The position numbers and the translations under genes are program-made. 64,000 bases of DNA from Prostheceraeus crozeri (lineage: Eukaryota > Platyhelminthes > Polycladida > Euryleptidae): the NCBI GenBank assembly GCA_907163375.1, contig CAJQUW010016993.1, positions 1 through 64,000 of the forward strand, given 5' to 3'. Under the pieces are notes generated by a model. The model was not told the origin of the DNA. It worked only from the letters and a program-made list of their open reading frames with translations, and searched no databases. Numbering within the stretch: position 1 is the first letter of the stretch; every line of letters begins with the position of its first letter. Below, in pieces: positions 1 through 13,496 of the stretch.

Positions 1-1680
1 ATATAGATTAGTAGCGATAAGACAAATTTCTGGCAATAATCAACTGCAAAGTTTTTGGGCAATATAAAATGCAAAAAAGGTATAGTTTATAACCCGCTAC
101 TACACCCATCCGGTACCCCATTTCAAAGGTATAGCACTCAGGCTTTGCCTTGCAATGTCGGTATGGATAGTCCGTAGCTGTCATAAGTCAAAAGTATCGC
201 ATACAAAATGTGATTCACTAAATAATGTCGAGCAAGTGAAACATGGCTAATGTAGACCATAGCTATCGCAAATAATGATCAATCGAGACACGTAAATTTT
301 ACTATCTCACAATCATCTTCACCCTGTGCAGCGGACTTTGTGTATCTCAACTCAGTATTATGTTGCGTAAAACGTCATACGTAGTAATATTTACGTCACT
401 AAGTTAACCCTAATTTTTATATGGCGTATGACTTACTAGTTATTACAAAAATTGACGAAACTTTGGCTGCTGATGAATGACGCATCCATTGTAGGCCATA
501 TCAATCCATCAATGTTATTTATCTAGTACAAGACTGAAAGCTTGATTCTTTAAATTCTACTCTCTACCAAATCTTCTACATTGGCATTCCATATACATGT
601 ATCTGTTTATTTTACACTCTGAGACCATCGCACATGCATTGGACTGTAGGCAGTCTCCGGTTATAGCGACATGAAAGTTTCTAAAAATTACTTGCATTGC
701 GTTTTATCGTGTAAGTCTGCAGCTGTGTATGCACACTTTCCTTTCTTTCAACTGTTGCGAAGAAAGATCCAATCAAATCATTAGAGTATCAGATCATCAG
801 CATAGCGTCAAGGATATACTTTGACGAATGTAATGAGTTGTCTATGAATCACGAGATGTCGCCGACGGTACCAGACACCAAAAACTTGTTTCTTACACTT
901 GTGTCAACACGCCACCACATTTTATAGGTCCTGTATGAAATGTTGTCTACTCAAACGCAAATGACCGACCCCGATGTTTGACTCGATATGGTAATGAGAA
1001 CGCTAAGACTAGCGTTTTTCAGACGCGCAACAAACAATGCGACATTCTGATTTAAAAACTTTATAATGGTTAGGAAGACAATTCAATTTAGAATCTTTAC
1101 GAGTTTTCGGCTTTCTATGTTCATCTTTCGTATTGTAGACGTCGATGATCAGCGTGCCAGTTGCTATTGTTAAGATTCAAAGAACCGAAGCGATTGATAT
1201 GAAACCAACGATGTATTATTCGCTAGCAATCTCTGGAGTTTTATCATGAACAGTGCTGTTTCTTTTGAAGTACATTTCTCTTGAGAACGCTATGCTTAAG
1301 CGCTACGATAGCGTTTTTCTGACGACGTTGTTTGAACAATCCTAATCCTAACCACATCAGCACACAGTTGGTCAGCATAAATCGTTGGTTATAGATATAT
1401 ATGTTTCAAAGAGGATTTCTATGCCATTCATTGCGGAACAGGAAAGTGCAGACTCCTAACAAAGTGTAGGCAATTACATAGAAATCGGCTAACTGCGGTG
1501 ATAAATCACTTGCATCCACAGAATTATATTGTTTAATCGTATCACTTTGCTAGAAGTGCAAGCTGATTCAAACAGATGGCACATGCAGGAACTTAATAAG
1601 TGGGCAAAAAGAAATTTTTAATACCTTGCAGAGATAGGAAAATTGGTCATGCGTCGCTTGCGGATTGCTTTGAATTCCTT
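1..1680. other. AT-rich flank without a recognised gene
   Basis: No long reading frame, RNA gene or recognised transposon end is visible here. Two similar short hairpins occur, with arms AACGCTA at 999-1016 and AACGCTAT at 1286-1315, each followed by a T run. The stretch ends at the left target-site repeat of the PLE block. Confidence 0.5.
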
Positions 1681-1691
1681 CAAAATGCTCC
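1681..1691. repeat. Left target-site duplication of the PLE block
   Basis: CAAAATGCTCC is present here and again at 24219-24229, exactly at the outer edges of the PLE array. An 11-bp exact match at both borders is hard to explain by chance and suggests that the block entered as one event or grew in place after one insertion. Confidence 0.75.
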
Positions 1692-1721
1692 AGTTGATGG
1701 TCATGTACAGGAGGTTGTTCA

Positions 1722-4700
1722 TTATGACAGGGAAAATCCAATATTCTCTCCTTCGATTTATTGACCGGTTTTTTTAATATAAAATGATGTTTTAAAAACA
1801 GACCTCAGGCGCTTCGGTGCCGACAGAACTACACTCATCTGAAGGGCCTTAGATAAAATATAGTTTCGATGCCCCAGGTTAAAAATATGCCGTCCAATAA
1901 AACGCCGGTGAGTCTCTTATAAAAGTGGTTCCAGAAATTTGGCAGGCGAGCTCGTGTTTTCGGTTTGGATGCTTGGGCGTAGAGACTTTAATTCAGGCGA
2001 GCTCAGTCAATCTGGCAATCTTACGGCGTTCTGGCTAGTGTCCGATGATATCAACTGCGTAGTTTGTGAATGGTGACGTGTACTATCAACAGTTTTATGA
2101 ACTTCTTTCATTATGTTCGTAATAGGGCATTCTTATTGTTCTTATTTTATGTAGGTCCTCTCTTGTGTCTCATGTAGCGTTTCCAGAAAGGTTCCGGTTA
2201 GTCTAGGCCAATGTAGAAATCCTGTTGCAAACTCTTACAGGATCATTTCTATATAAAACTACAATACCCGGGTCAGCACAAGACCGTTACGGGTTAGCAA
2301 ATGAGCAAACGTATGGGCATTGCATCTTGTTTATTATTCTTTTTTCTACTATTAACTGCAGTTTTTTTAAAGTAGGGGCCTGGTTTGTTTACGAGTTTTA
2401 TCGGTAAGTAGTCGCATTGTTTTTATTGAGTTTATTTAAATTTGCGAATTACACGCATCCACTAACAAAAGTTCAAGTTTGCAGGGGATGTTAGCTGTTA
2501 TCAGCGTGTTTTTTCATTTTTAAGTTTTATTATTCATATTTTGGAAAGATCACGGTTGGAAAAACCGTTCTGCTTAAAACCTGTCGTTTCAGTTTTGACA
2601 CAAAGCTTCATCTGCTTGCTTTTGATCCGAGCATCTGTTGGTGACGCTAGTTTTACTATTTCTTATGTAATTAGTTTTTATGTGGTGTGGGTTACCCAGC
2701 TTTGCTTGTTTAGATATGCCTGAGTGCGATGTTTTTAACATACCAGTCATATTCGATTTCAATTATTCATTGATCTCTATGCTGACATCGAGGTAATTCA
2801 GGGATTTTACTATTGGGCACTTCTACAGTTGAATTCTGCATGTCTTTGGAGGACACGGAGTTGGAAATACTTCCGGTGATTCTATTTATAGTTTCACTAT
2901 CATTATTATTTATAGGGCCAAGGATGATATCATCGATGTACCGCGCGTAAAAACTGGGGAGTTATATTGTAATTTTTCTCAAGGATTTTCAAAGGGCTTC
3001 TTGTTCAATACCAGTACACTGTATATGATCGCGAATGGTGGTTGAGAATCGAGCCCGCCATTGGGCAGCCTTTAATTTGGCGGTAGACTATGTTATTGTA
3101 TTGTATATAATAGTAGTTAGCAAACGACATTTTAGACAGTTATGCACGTTCATCATAAGCGGAGGGAAATAACAAGTATCGATACTATTCCAGTGGTTTT
3201 TTGGAGAAAGTTCGATACTATCTCCAATTCCATGGTTGATTTGGATACTTGGGTATAGTTGATGACGATCCAAGCGTGAGATAAATGTGCTAATGAGCCA
3301 GATTACTAACAATATTCAAAGTTTCAGGTTGTTCGATCAGGGAGATGGAATTTTTAAATATTTGTGTGTACCAAAATTGGATTAGCTGACTTAGTATTCT
3401 GGTGACTAGCCAGTCAATTTTGCAGGTGAGGGGGGAGTATCAATGCTCGATGCAATGGGTCTAAGGGAGGTAATGATTTTCTTCATCTTTATCTTTGTGG
3501 TCCTTTATTTTAACATAGAAAGAGGCCGTGGTGACTTCCTGAGGCTAATAATTTTTCGAAGCGTCAGATTTTTGAAAAAATAACTGACTACATGTATTTG
3601 CGAATGGATAGCATTCGCTTGATTCTCAATTTTAGTAACGTTGTTGGAGTCTATCTTACAATAATTAGTTACATCCTTTAGGATAATTTTTCTGTGCGTT
3701 CAGATAGAGATGCGGAGTTTACTACGACAAATCTGTTTAGTTGTGTCAGAGGAACAGGCTTCGATAGCATTATCAGACAGAAAGTGTTTAGTATTGCGAA
3801 TCATTTCAGTATCGATTTTGAATTGCGCATTAACCCGTTTTAAGAGTTTGGTTCTCTGTTTTTATGATTTCGAGGGCCCTATCCTTGAAAAATTGCAGCT
3901 TATTTTCCTTTTCAGTGCTCATTTTTGGCGGTAGAGAAACTGTGTTTTTAGATAGAAAAAGGAATAAATGGCATTTGTTTTCAGCTGCATATTACTGCTT
4001 AGTTTTTTCATTCCTAACGTAAATTATATTTAAAACGCTATCTAGCTGTTTCTCAACGTTCGCGTGGAGAAAATTTTTATTTAGTAAGTTCGGTGGAGCT
4101 CTGTAATTAGGTCCTTTAGCCAAACAGGTCAGAGGCGACCGAGTGGACGATAGCGTCAACTCAGTTTCATTGCTGGCATTATTCAACAAGAGGCTCACAA
4201 AACGAACTCGTGGTCCCCGTGATCAACTGTGGACGGAACTTGTACAGAGCCAGAGAAAATTGTCAGAATGTTCAAATGAGGAAAGCTGACACGATTTTCC
4301 ATTTGTTAGTAATCATCCGACTTCTCCAGGAAAATAATTCTTGTTGGTGATGGACTTCCATTTCTTGGCATGTCGCTCGTAGATTATCCGTTGTCCTTCA
4401 TCTGTGTTTTCTCCATTTGTTCGAGGAGTTCTTGGACGTCTGCTTCTTTCCACGTTCTTGTGACATGGAGGTAATTGTATCCTCTTTCTTGGTTGACTTT
4501 CTTCTCCTTTTCGATTAGCTGCTTCTTGAAAGTGCGTAGAAGCTCCATCTGTAGTGAATTTGACTTTCTTTTGGTTCCATTAGTCATCGGCAGGTCTTCA
4601 GGTATATTGATGATGTGCCTTACAAAGTAAGGAATGACTTTGTGGTTAATACATTGGTCCACAGAATTGCTGGTGACCAGCGTGTTCTGAATGTGTGAGA

Positions 4701-4797
4701 TGTTGGTTCAGGTACAGTCTTCCTGCTTCACGTGAGGGCTGTAGTAGCATCCGACGGTAGAGATCCAGTTGATTGGTCATGTACAGGAGGTTGTTCA
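1722..4797 (-). mobile_element. PLE unit 1, heavily disturbed copy
   Basis: This copy is about 3076 bp long against 2888 bp for the clean units. The excess is made of single extra bases scattered every ten or so positions, while substitutions are few. No long frame survives; the longest readable piece (4384-4662, minus) matches the N-terminal helical region. The pattern resembles uncorrected long-read sequence more than natural decay, which would mostly show substitutions and deletions. Confidence 0.85.
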
Positions 4798-7716
4798 TTA
4801 TGACAGGGAAAATCCAATATTCTCTCCTTCGATTTATTGACCGGGTTTTTTTAATATTAAATATGATGTTTTAAAAACAGCCGGCGCTTCGTGCCGCAGG
4901 ACACTTCTGAAGGGCTTAGCTTTAAAATTTAGTTTCGATTGCCCCCTTGGTTAAATATGCCGCAATATAAGCTGAGTTCTTATAAAAGAAAGTTCAGAAA
5001 TTTGGGAGCTCGTGTTGTTCGGTTGATGCTTGGGCGTAGAGACTTAATTCAGGCGAGCGTTCGGTCAATCTGCAATCTACGGCGTTCTGGCTAGTGTCGA
5101 TGATATCAACTGCGTAGTTTGAAATGAGTGACGTCATCACAGTTATGAACTTTTTCATTTTGTTCGGTTATAGGGCATTCTTATTGTTCTTATTTATGTA
5201 GGTCTCTCTTGGTGTTCATTGTAGCGTTTCCAGAAATGGTCGGTTAGTCTGGCCAATGTAGCAATCGTTGCAAATCGTTACAGGTCATTTTATAAACTAC
5301 ATACCGGTCAGAACAAGACCGGTTATCGGGTAGCAATGAGCAAATATGGCATTGCATATGTTTATTATTCCTTTTTCTACTAATTAACTGCAGTTTTTAA
5401 AGTAGGGCTCACATGGGTTTGTTTACGAGTTTTATCGGTAAGTCGCATTGTTTTATGAGTTTATTTAATTTGCGATTACACGCATCACTAACAAAGTTCA
5501 GTTTGCAGGGGATGTAGCTGTTATCAGCGTGTTTTTTATTTTTATTTTTATTATTCAGTTTGGAAAGATCACGGTTGGAAAAAACGTTCTGCTTAAACAT
5601 GTCGTTCAGTTTTGACAAAGATTCATCTGCTTTCTTTTGATCCGGCATCTGTTGGTGACGCTAGTTTTACTATTTCTTATGTAATTAGTTTTTATGTTGG
5701 TGTGGGGTATCCCAGCTTTGCTTGTTTAGGGATATGCCTGAGTGCATGTTTTTAACATACCAGTCATATTCGATTTCATTATTATTGATCTCTATGCTGA
5801 CATCGAGGTAATTCAATGCGAGGATTTACTATTGGGCACTTCTACAGTGAATTTGATGTCTTGGGACACGGAGTTGAATACTTCGGTGATTCTATTTATA
5901 GTTTCACTATCATTATTATTTATAGGGCCAAGGATGAGATCATCGATGTACCGCGCGTAAAACTGGGGAGTTATATTGTAATTTTTCTCAAGGATTTCAA
6001 GGGCTTCTTGTTCAATACAGTAATGTATATGATCGCGAATGGTGGTGAGAATCGAGCCCCCATTGGGCAGCTTTAATTTGGCGGTGACTATGTTATTGTA
6101 GTGTATATAATAGTTGTAGCAAACGAATTTTAGACAGTTATGCACGTCATCATAAGCGAGGGAAAAAGTATCGATACTATTCCAGTGGTTTTTGAGAAAG
6201 TTCGATACTATCTCAATTCAGGTTGATTTGGATACTTGGGTATAAGTTGATGACGTCCAGTGAGATAAATGTGCTATTAGGATTACTAACAATATTCAAA
6301 GTTTTCAGTTGTTCGATCAGGAGATGGAATTTTTAATATTTGTGTGTACAAATTGGATTAGCTGACTTAGTATTCTGGTGACTAGCCAGTCAATTTTGCA
6401 GGTAGGGGTATCAATGCTCGATGCAGTGGGTCTAAGGGGTAATGATTTTCTTCATCTTTATCTTTGTGGTCCTTTATTTTAACATAGAAAGAGGCCGGGT
6501 GACTTCCTGAGGCTAATAATTTTTCGAAGTCAGATTTTTGAAAAATATGACTACATGTATTGCGAATGATAGCATTCGCTTGATTCTCAATTTTAGTAAC
6601 GTTGTTGGAGTCTATCTTACAATAATTAGTTACATCCTTTAGGATATTTTCTGTGCGTTCAGATAGAGATGCGGAGTTTACTACGACAAATCTGTTAGTT
6701 TTGTCAGAGGAACAGGCTTCGATAGCATTATCAGACAGAAAGTGTTTAGTATTGCGAATCATTTTCAGTATCGTTTTTGAATTGCGCATCCCGTTTTTAA
6801 GAGTTTGGTCTCTGTTTTTATGATTTCGAGGGCCCTATCCTGAAAAATTGCAGCTTATTTTCCTTTTCAGTGCTCATTTTTGGCGGTAGAGAAACTGTGT
6901 TTTTAGAAAAAGGAATAATGCATTTGTTTTCAGCAGAATTACTGCTTAGTTTTTCATTCCAACGTAAATTATATTTAACTCTATCTAGCTGTTTCTCAAC
7001 GTTCGTGAGAAAATTTTTATTTAGTAAGTTCGGTGGAGCTCTGTAATTAGGTCCTTTAGCCAAACAGGTCAGGACCGTGGACGATAGCGTCAACTCAGTT
7101 TCATTGCTGGCATTATTCAACAAGGCATCAAAAACGAACTCGTGGTCACCCGTGTCAACTGTGGACGGAACTTGTACAGAGCAGAGAAAATTGTCAGAAT
7201 GTTCAAATGGGAAAGCTGGACGATTTTCCATTTGGTAATCATCGACTTCTCCAGGATAATTTCTGTTGGTGATGGACTTCCATTTCTTGGCATGTCGCTC
7301 GTAGATTATCCGTTGTTCCTTCATCTGTGTTTTCTCCATTTGTTCGAGGAGTTCTTGGACGTCTGCTTCTTTCCACGTTCTTGTGACATGGAGGTAATTG
7401 TATCCTCTTTCTTGGTTGACTTTCTTCTCCTTTTCGATTAGCTGCTTCTTGAAAGTGCGTAGAAGTTCCATTTGTAGTGAATTTGACTTTCTTTTGATTG
7501 CATTAGTCATCGGCAGGTCTTCAGGTATATTGATGATGTGCCTTACAAAGTAAGGAATGACTTTGTGGTTAATACATTGGTCCACGAATTGCTGGTGACA
7601 GCGTGTTCTGATGTAGGTGAGATGTTGGTTCAGGTACAGTCTTCCTGCTTCACGTGAGGCTGTAGTAGCATCGACGGTAGAGATCCAGTTGATGGTCATG
7701 TACAGGAGGTTGTTCA
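4798..7716 (-). mobile_element. PLE unit 2, partly disturbed copy
   Basis: Length is about 2919 bp. The left part (roughly 4.8-6.4 kb) still carries many single-base insertions; the right part is close to the clean units. Readable coding pieces lie at 6818-7720 (N-terminal region), 6382-6789 (start of the RT domain), 5813-6145 (RT core with a YIDD-type active site) and 5409-5648 (linker), all on the minus strand. The fall in error density from left to right continues the trend from unit 1. Confidence 0.87.
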
Positions 7717-10605
7717 TCATGACAGGGAAAATCCAATATTCTCTCCTTCGATTTATTGACCGGTTTTTTTAATATAAAATGATGTTTTAAAAACAGCCGG
7801 CGCTTCGTGCCGCAGACACTTCTGAAGGCTTAGATAAAATATAGTTTCGATGCCCCAGGTTAAATATGCCGCAATAAAGCTGAGTTCTTATAAAAGTGTT
7901 TAGAAATTTGGGAGCTCGTGTTTTCGGTTGATGCTTGGGCGTAGAGACTTAATCAGGCGAGCTTCGGTCAATCTGCAATCTACGGCGTTCTGGCTAGTGT
8001 CGATGATATCAACTGCGTAGTTTGAAATGGTGACGTCATCACAGTTATGAACTTTTTCATTATGTTCGTATAGGGCATTCTTATTGTTCTTATTTATTAG
8101 GTCTCTCTTGTGTTCATTGTAGCGTTTCCAGAAAGGTCGGTTAGTCTGGCCAATGTAGAAATCGTTGCAAATCTTACAGGTCATTTTATAAACTACATAC
8201 CGGTCAGAACAAGACCGGTTATCGGGTAGCAATGAGCAAATATGGCATTGCATATGTTTATTATTCCTTTTTCTACTATTAACTGCAGTTTTTAAAGTAG
8301 GGCCTGGTTTGTTTACGAGTTTTATCGGTAAGTCGCATTGTTTTATGAGTTTATTTAATTTGCGATTACACGCATCACTAACAAAGTTCAGTTTGCAGGG
8401 GATGTAGCTGTTATCAGCGTGTTTTTTATTTTTATTTTTATTATTCATTTTGGAAAGATCACGGTTGGAAAAACCGTTCTGCTTAAACCTGTCGTTCAGT
8501 TTTGACAAAGCTTCATCTGCTTTCTTTTGATCCGAGCATCTGTTGGTGACGCTAGTTTTACTATTTCTTATGTAATTAGTTTTTTATGTGGTGTGGTACC
8601 CAGCTTTGCTTGTTTAGGGATATGCCTGAGTGCATGTTTTTAACATACCAGTCATATTCGATTTCATTATTATTGATCTCTATGCTGACATCGAGGTAAT
8701 TCAGGGATTTACTATTGGGCACTTCTACAGTGAATTTGATGTCTTGGGACACGGAGTTGAATACTTCGGTGATTCTATTTATAGTTTCACTATCATTATT
8801 ATTTATAGGGCCAAGGATGATATCATCGATGTACCGCGCGTAAAACTGGGGAGTTATATTGTAATTTTTCTCAAGGATTTCAAGGGCTTCTTGTTCAATA
8901 CAGTACATGTATATGATCGCGAATGGTGGTGAGAATCGAGCCCCCATTGGGCAGCCTTTAATTTGGCGGTAGACTATGTTATTGTATTGTATATAATAGT
9001 TGTAGCAAACGAATTTTAGACAGTTATGCACGTCATCATAAGCGAGGGAAAAAGTATCGATACTATTCCAGTGGTTTTTGAGAAAGTTCGATACTATCTC
9101 AATTCCATGGTTGATTTGGATACTTGGGTATAAGTTGATGACGTCCAGTGAGATAAATGTGCTATTCGGATTACTAACAATATTCAAAGTTTTCAGTTGT
9201 TCGATCAGGGAGATGGAATTTTTTAATATTTGTGTGTACAAATTGGATTAGCTGACTTAGTATTCTGGTGACTAGCCAGTCAATTTTGCAGGTAGGGGTA
9301 TCAATGCTCGATGCAATGGGTCTAAGGGGGTAATGATTTTCTTCATCTTTATCTTTGTGGTCCTTTATTTTAACATAGAAAGAGGCCGGGTGACTTCCTG
9401 AGGCTAATAATTTTTCGAAGTCAGATTTTTGAAAAATATGACTACATGTATTGCGAATGATAGCATTCGCTTGATTCTCAATTTTAGTAACGTTGTTGGA
9501 GTCTATCTTACAATAATTAGTTACATCCTTTAGGATATTTTCTGTGCGTTCAGATAGAGATGCGGAGTTTACTACGACAAATCTGTTAGTTTTGTCAGAG
9601 GAACAGGCTTCGATAGCATTATCAGACAGAAAGTGTTTAGTATTGCGAATCATTTCAGTATCGTTTTTGAATTGCGCATCCCGTTTTAAGAGTTTGGTCT
9701 CTGTTTTTATGATTTCGAGGGCCCTATCCTTGAAAAATTGCAGCTTATTTTCCTTTTCAGTGCTCATTTTTGGCGGTAGAGAAACTGTGTTTTTAGAAAA
9801 AGGAATAATGCATTTGTTTTCAGCAGAATTACTGCTTAGTTTTTCATTCCAACGTAAATTATATTTAACTCTATCTAGCTGTTTCTCAACGTTCGTGAGA
9901 AAATTTTTATTTAGTAAGTTCGGTGGAGCTCTGTAATTAGGTCCTTTAGCCAAACAGGTCAGGACCGTGGACGATAGCGTCAACTCAGTTTCATTGCTGG
10001 CATTATTCAACAAGGCATCAAAAACGAACTCGTGGTCACCCGTGTCAACTGTGGACGGAACTTGTACAGAGCAGAGAAAATTGTCAGAATGTTCAAATGG
10101 GAAAGCTGGACGATTTTCCATTTGGTAATCATCGACTTCTCCAGGATAATTTCTGTTGGTGATGGACTTCCATTTCTTGGCATGTCGCTCGTAGATTATC
10201 CGTTGTTCCTTCATCTGTGTTTTCTCCATTTGTTCGAGGAGTTCTTGGACGTCTGCTTCTTTCCACGTTCTTGTGACATGGAGGTAATTGTATCCTCTTT
10301 CTTGGTTGACTTTCTTCTCCTTTTCGATTAGCTGCTTCTTGAAAGTGCGTAGAAGTTCCATTTGTAGTGAATTTGACTTTCTTTTGATTGCATTAGTCAT
10401 CGGCAGGTCTTCAGGTATATTGATGATGTGCCTTACAAAGTAAGGAATGACTTTGTGGTTAATACATTGGTCCACGAATTGCTGGTGACAGCGTGTTCTG
10501 ATGTAGTGAGATGTTGGTTCAGGTACAGTCTTCCTGCTTCACGTGAGGCTGTAGTAGCATCGACGGTAGAGATCCAGTTGATGGTCATGTACAGGAGGTT
10601 GTTCA
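7717..10605 (-). mobile_element. PLE unit 3
   Basis: A full unit of 2889 bp. The minus-strand protein is readable in three pieces: 9174-10475 (N-terminal region to the first RT motifs), 8576-9241 (RT core with GCPMGARFS and YIDD) and 7900-8508 (linker, zinc-binding cysteines and the whole GIY-YIG domain to the C-terminal HELPNF). The breaks between the pieces are one-base length differences against the other units, so they may be sequencing errors. The 3' end resembles plus-strand unit 8 more than units 5-7: both end the protein with TAA and not TGA. Confidence 0.9.
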
Positions 10606-13496
10606 TCATGACAGGGAAAATCCAATATTCTCTCCTTCGATTTATTGACCGGTTTTTTTAATATAAAATGATGTTTTAAAAACAGCCGGCGCTTCGTGCC
10701 GCAGACACTTCTGAAGGGCTTAGATAAAATATAGTTTCGATGCCCCAGGTTAAATATGCCGCAATAAAGCTGAGTTCTTATAAAAGTGTTTTAGAAATTT
10801 GGGAGCTCGTGTTTTCGGTTGATGCTTGGGCGTAGTGACCTAATCAGGCGAGGCTCGGTCAGCCTACATTCTACAGCGTTCTGGTTAGTGTCGATGATTT
10901 CAAGAGCGTACTTTGAAATGGTGACGTCATCACAGTTATGAAACTTTTTCATTATGTTCGTATAGGGCATTCTTATTGTTCTTATTTATTAGGTCTCTCT
11001 TGTGTTCATTGTAGCGTTTCCAGAAAGGTCGGTTAGTCTGGCCAATGTAGAAATCGTTGCAAATCTTACAGGTCATTTTATAAACTACATACCGGTCAGA
11101 ACAAGACCGGTTATCGGGTAGCAATGAGCAAATATGGCATTGCATATGTTTATTATTCCTTTTTCTACTATTAACTGCAGTTTTTAAAGTAGGGCCTGGT
11201 TTGTTTACGAGTTTTATCGGTAAGTCGCATTGTTTTATGAGTTTATTTAATTTGCGATTACACGCATCACTAACAAAGTTCAGTTTGCAGGGGATGTAGC
11301 TGTTATCAGCGTGTTTTTTATTTTTATTTTTATTATTCATTTTGGAAAGATCACGGTTGGAAAAACCGTTCTGCTTAAACCTGTCGTTCAGTTTTGACAA
11401 AGCTTCATCTGCTTTCTTTTGATCCGAGCATCTGTTGGTGACGCTAGTTTTACTATTTCTTATGTAATTAGTTTTTATGTGGTGTGGTACCCAGCTTTGC
11501 TTGTTTAGGGATATGCCTGAGTGCATGTTTTTTAACATACCAGTCATATTCGATTTCATTATTATTGATCTCTATGCTGACATCGAGGTAATTCAGGGAT
11601 TTACTATTGGGCACTTCTACAGTGAATTTGATGTCTTGGGACACGGAGTTGAATACTTCGGTGATTCTATTTATAGTTTCACTATCATTATTATTTATAG
11701 GGCCAAGGATGATATCATCGATGTACCGCGCGTAAAACTGGGGAGTTATATTGTAATTTTTCTCAAGGATTTCAAGGGCTTCTTGTTCAATACAGTACAT
11801 GTATATGATCGCGAATGGTGGTGAGAATCGAGCCCCCATTGGGCAGCCTTTAATTTGGCGGTAGACTATGTTATTGTATTGTATATAATAGTTGTAGCAA
11901 ACGAATTTTAGACAGTTATGCACGTCATCATAAGCGAGGGAAAAAGTATCGATACTATTCCAGTGGTTTTTGAGAAAGTTCGATACTATCTCAATTCCAT
12001 GGTTGATTTGGATACTTGGGTATAAGTTGATGACGTCCAGTGAGATAAATGTGCTATTAGGATTACTAACAATATTCAAAGTTTTCAGTTGTTCGATCAG
12101 GAGATGGAATTTTTAATATTTGTGTGTACAAATTGGATTAGCTGACTTAGTATTCTGGTGACTAGCCAGTCAATTTTGCAGGTAGGGGTATCAATGCTCG
12201 ATGCAATGGGTCTAAGGGGGTAATGATTTTCTTCATCTTTATCTTTGTGGTCCTTTATTTTAACATAGAAAGAGGCCGGGTGACTTCCTGAGGCTAATAA
12301 TTTTTCGAAGTCAGATTTTTGAAAAATATGACTACATGTATTGCGAATGATAGCATTCGCTTGATTCTCAATTTTAGTAACGTTGTTGGAGTCTATCTTA
12401 CAATAATTAGTTACATCCTTTAGGATATTTTCTGTGCGTTCAGATAGAGATGCGGAGTTTACTACGACAAATCTGTTAGTTTTGTCAGAGGAACAGGCTT
12501 CGATAGCATTATCAGACAGAAAGTGTTTAGTATTGCGAATCATTTCAGTATCGTTTTTGAATTGCGCATCCCGTTTTAAGAGTTTGGTCTCTGTTTTTAT
12601 GATTTCGAGGGCCCTATCCTTGAAAAATTGCAGCTTATTTTCCTTTTCAGTGCTCATTTTTGGCGGTAGAGAAACTGTGTTTTTAGAAAAAGGAATAATG
12701 CATTTGTTTTCAGCAGAATTACTGCTTAGTTTTTCATTCCAACGTAAATTATATTTAACTCTATCTAGCTGTTTCTCAACGTTCGTGAGAAAATTTTTAT
12801 TTAGTAAGTTCGGTGGAGCTCTGTAATTAGGTCCTTTAGCCAAACAGGTCAGGACCGTGGACGATAGCGTCAACTCAGTTTCATTGCTGGCATTATTCAA
12901 CAAGGCATCAAAAACGAACTCGTGGTCACCCGTGTCAACTGTGGACGGAACTTGTACAGAGCAGAGAAAATTGTCAGAATGTTCAAATGGGAAAGCTGGA
13001 CGATTTTCCATTTGGTAATCATCGACTTCTCCAGGATAATTTCTGTTGGTGATGGACTTCCATTTCTTGGCATGTCGCTCGTAGATTATCCGTTGTTCCT
13101 TCATCTGTGTTTTCTCCATTTGTTCGAGGAGTTCTTGGACGTCTGCTTCTTTCCACGTTCTTGTGACATGGAGGTAATTGTATCCTCTTTCTTGGTTGAC
13201 TTTCTTCTCCTTTTCGATTAGCTGCTTCTTGAAAGTGCGTAGAAGTTCCATTTGTAGTGAATTTGACTTTCTTTTGATTGCATTAGTCATCGGCAGGTCT
13301 TCAGGTATATTGATGATGTGCCTTACAAAGTAAGGAATGACTTTGTGGTTAATACATTGGTCCACGAATTGCTGGTGACAGCGTGTTCTGATGTAGGTGA
13401 GATGTTGGTTCAGGTACAGTCTTCCTGCTTCACGTGAGGCTGTAGTAGCATCGACGGTAGAGATCCAGTTGATGGTCATGTACAGGAGGTTGTTCA
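10606..13496 (-). mobile_element. PLE unit 4, with a divergent patch
   Basis: A full unit of 2891 bp with coding pieces at 12097-13497 (N-terminal to early RT), 11468-12079 (RT core) and 10936-11559 (linker and front of GIY-YIG). Between 10836 and 10911 it differs from all other units at about 14 of 76 positions, although the rest is nearly identical. The changes are mostly conservative in the protein and leave the LTE glutamate of the endonuclease unchanged. This looks like a short conversion tract from a related but older PLE lineage. Confidence 0.9.
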
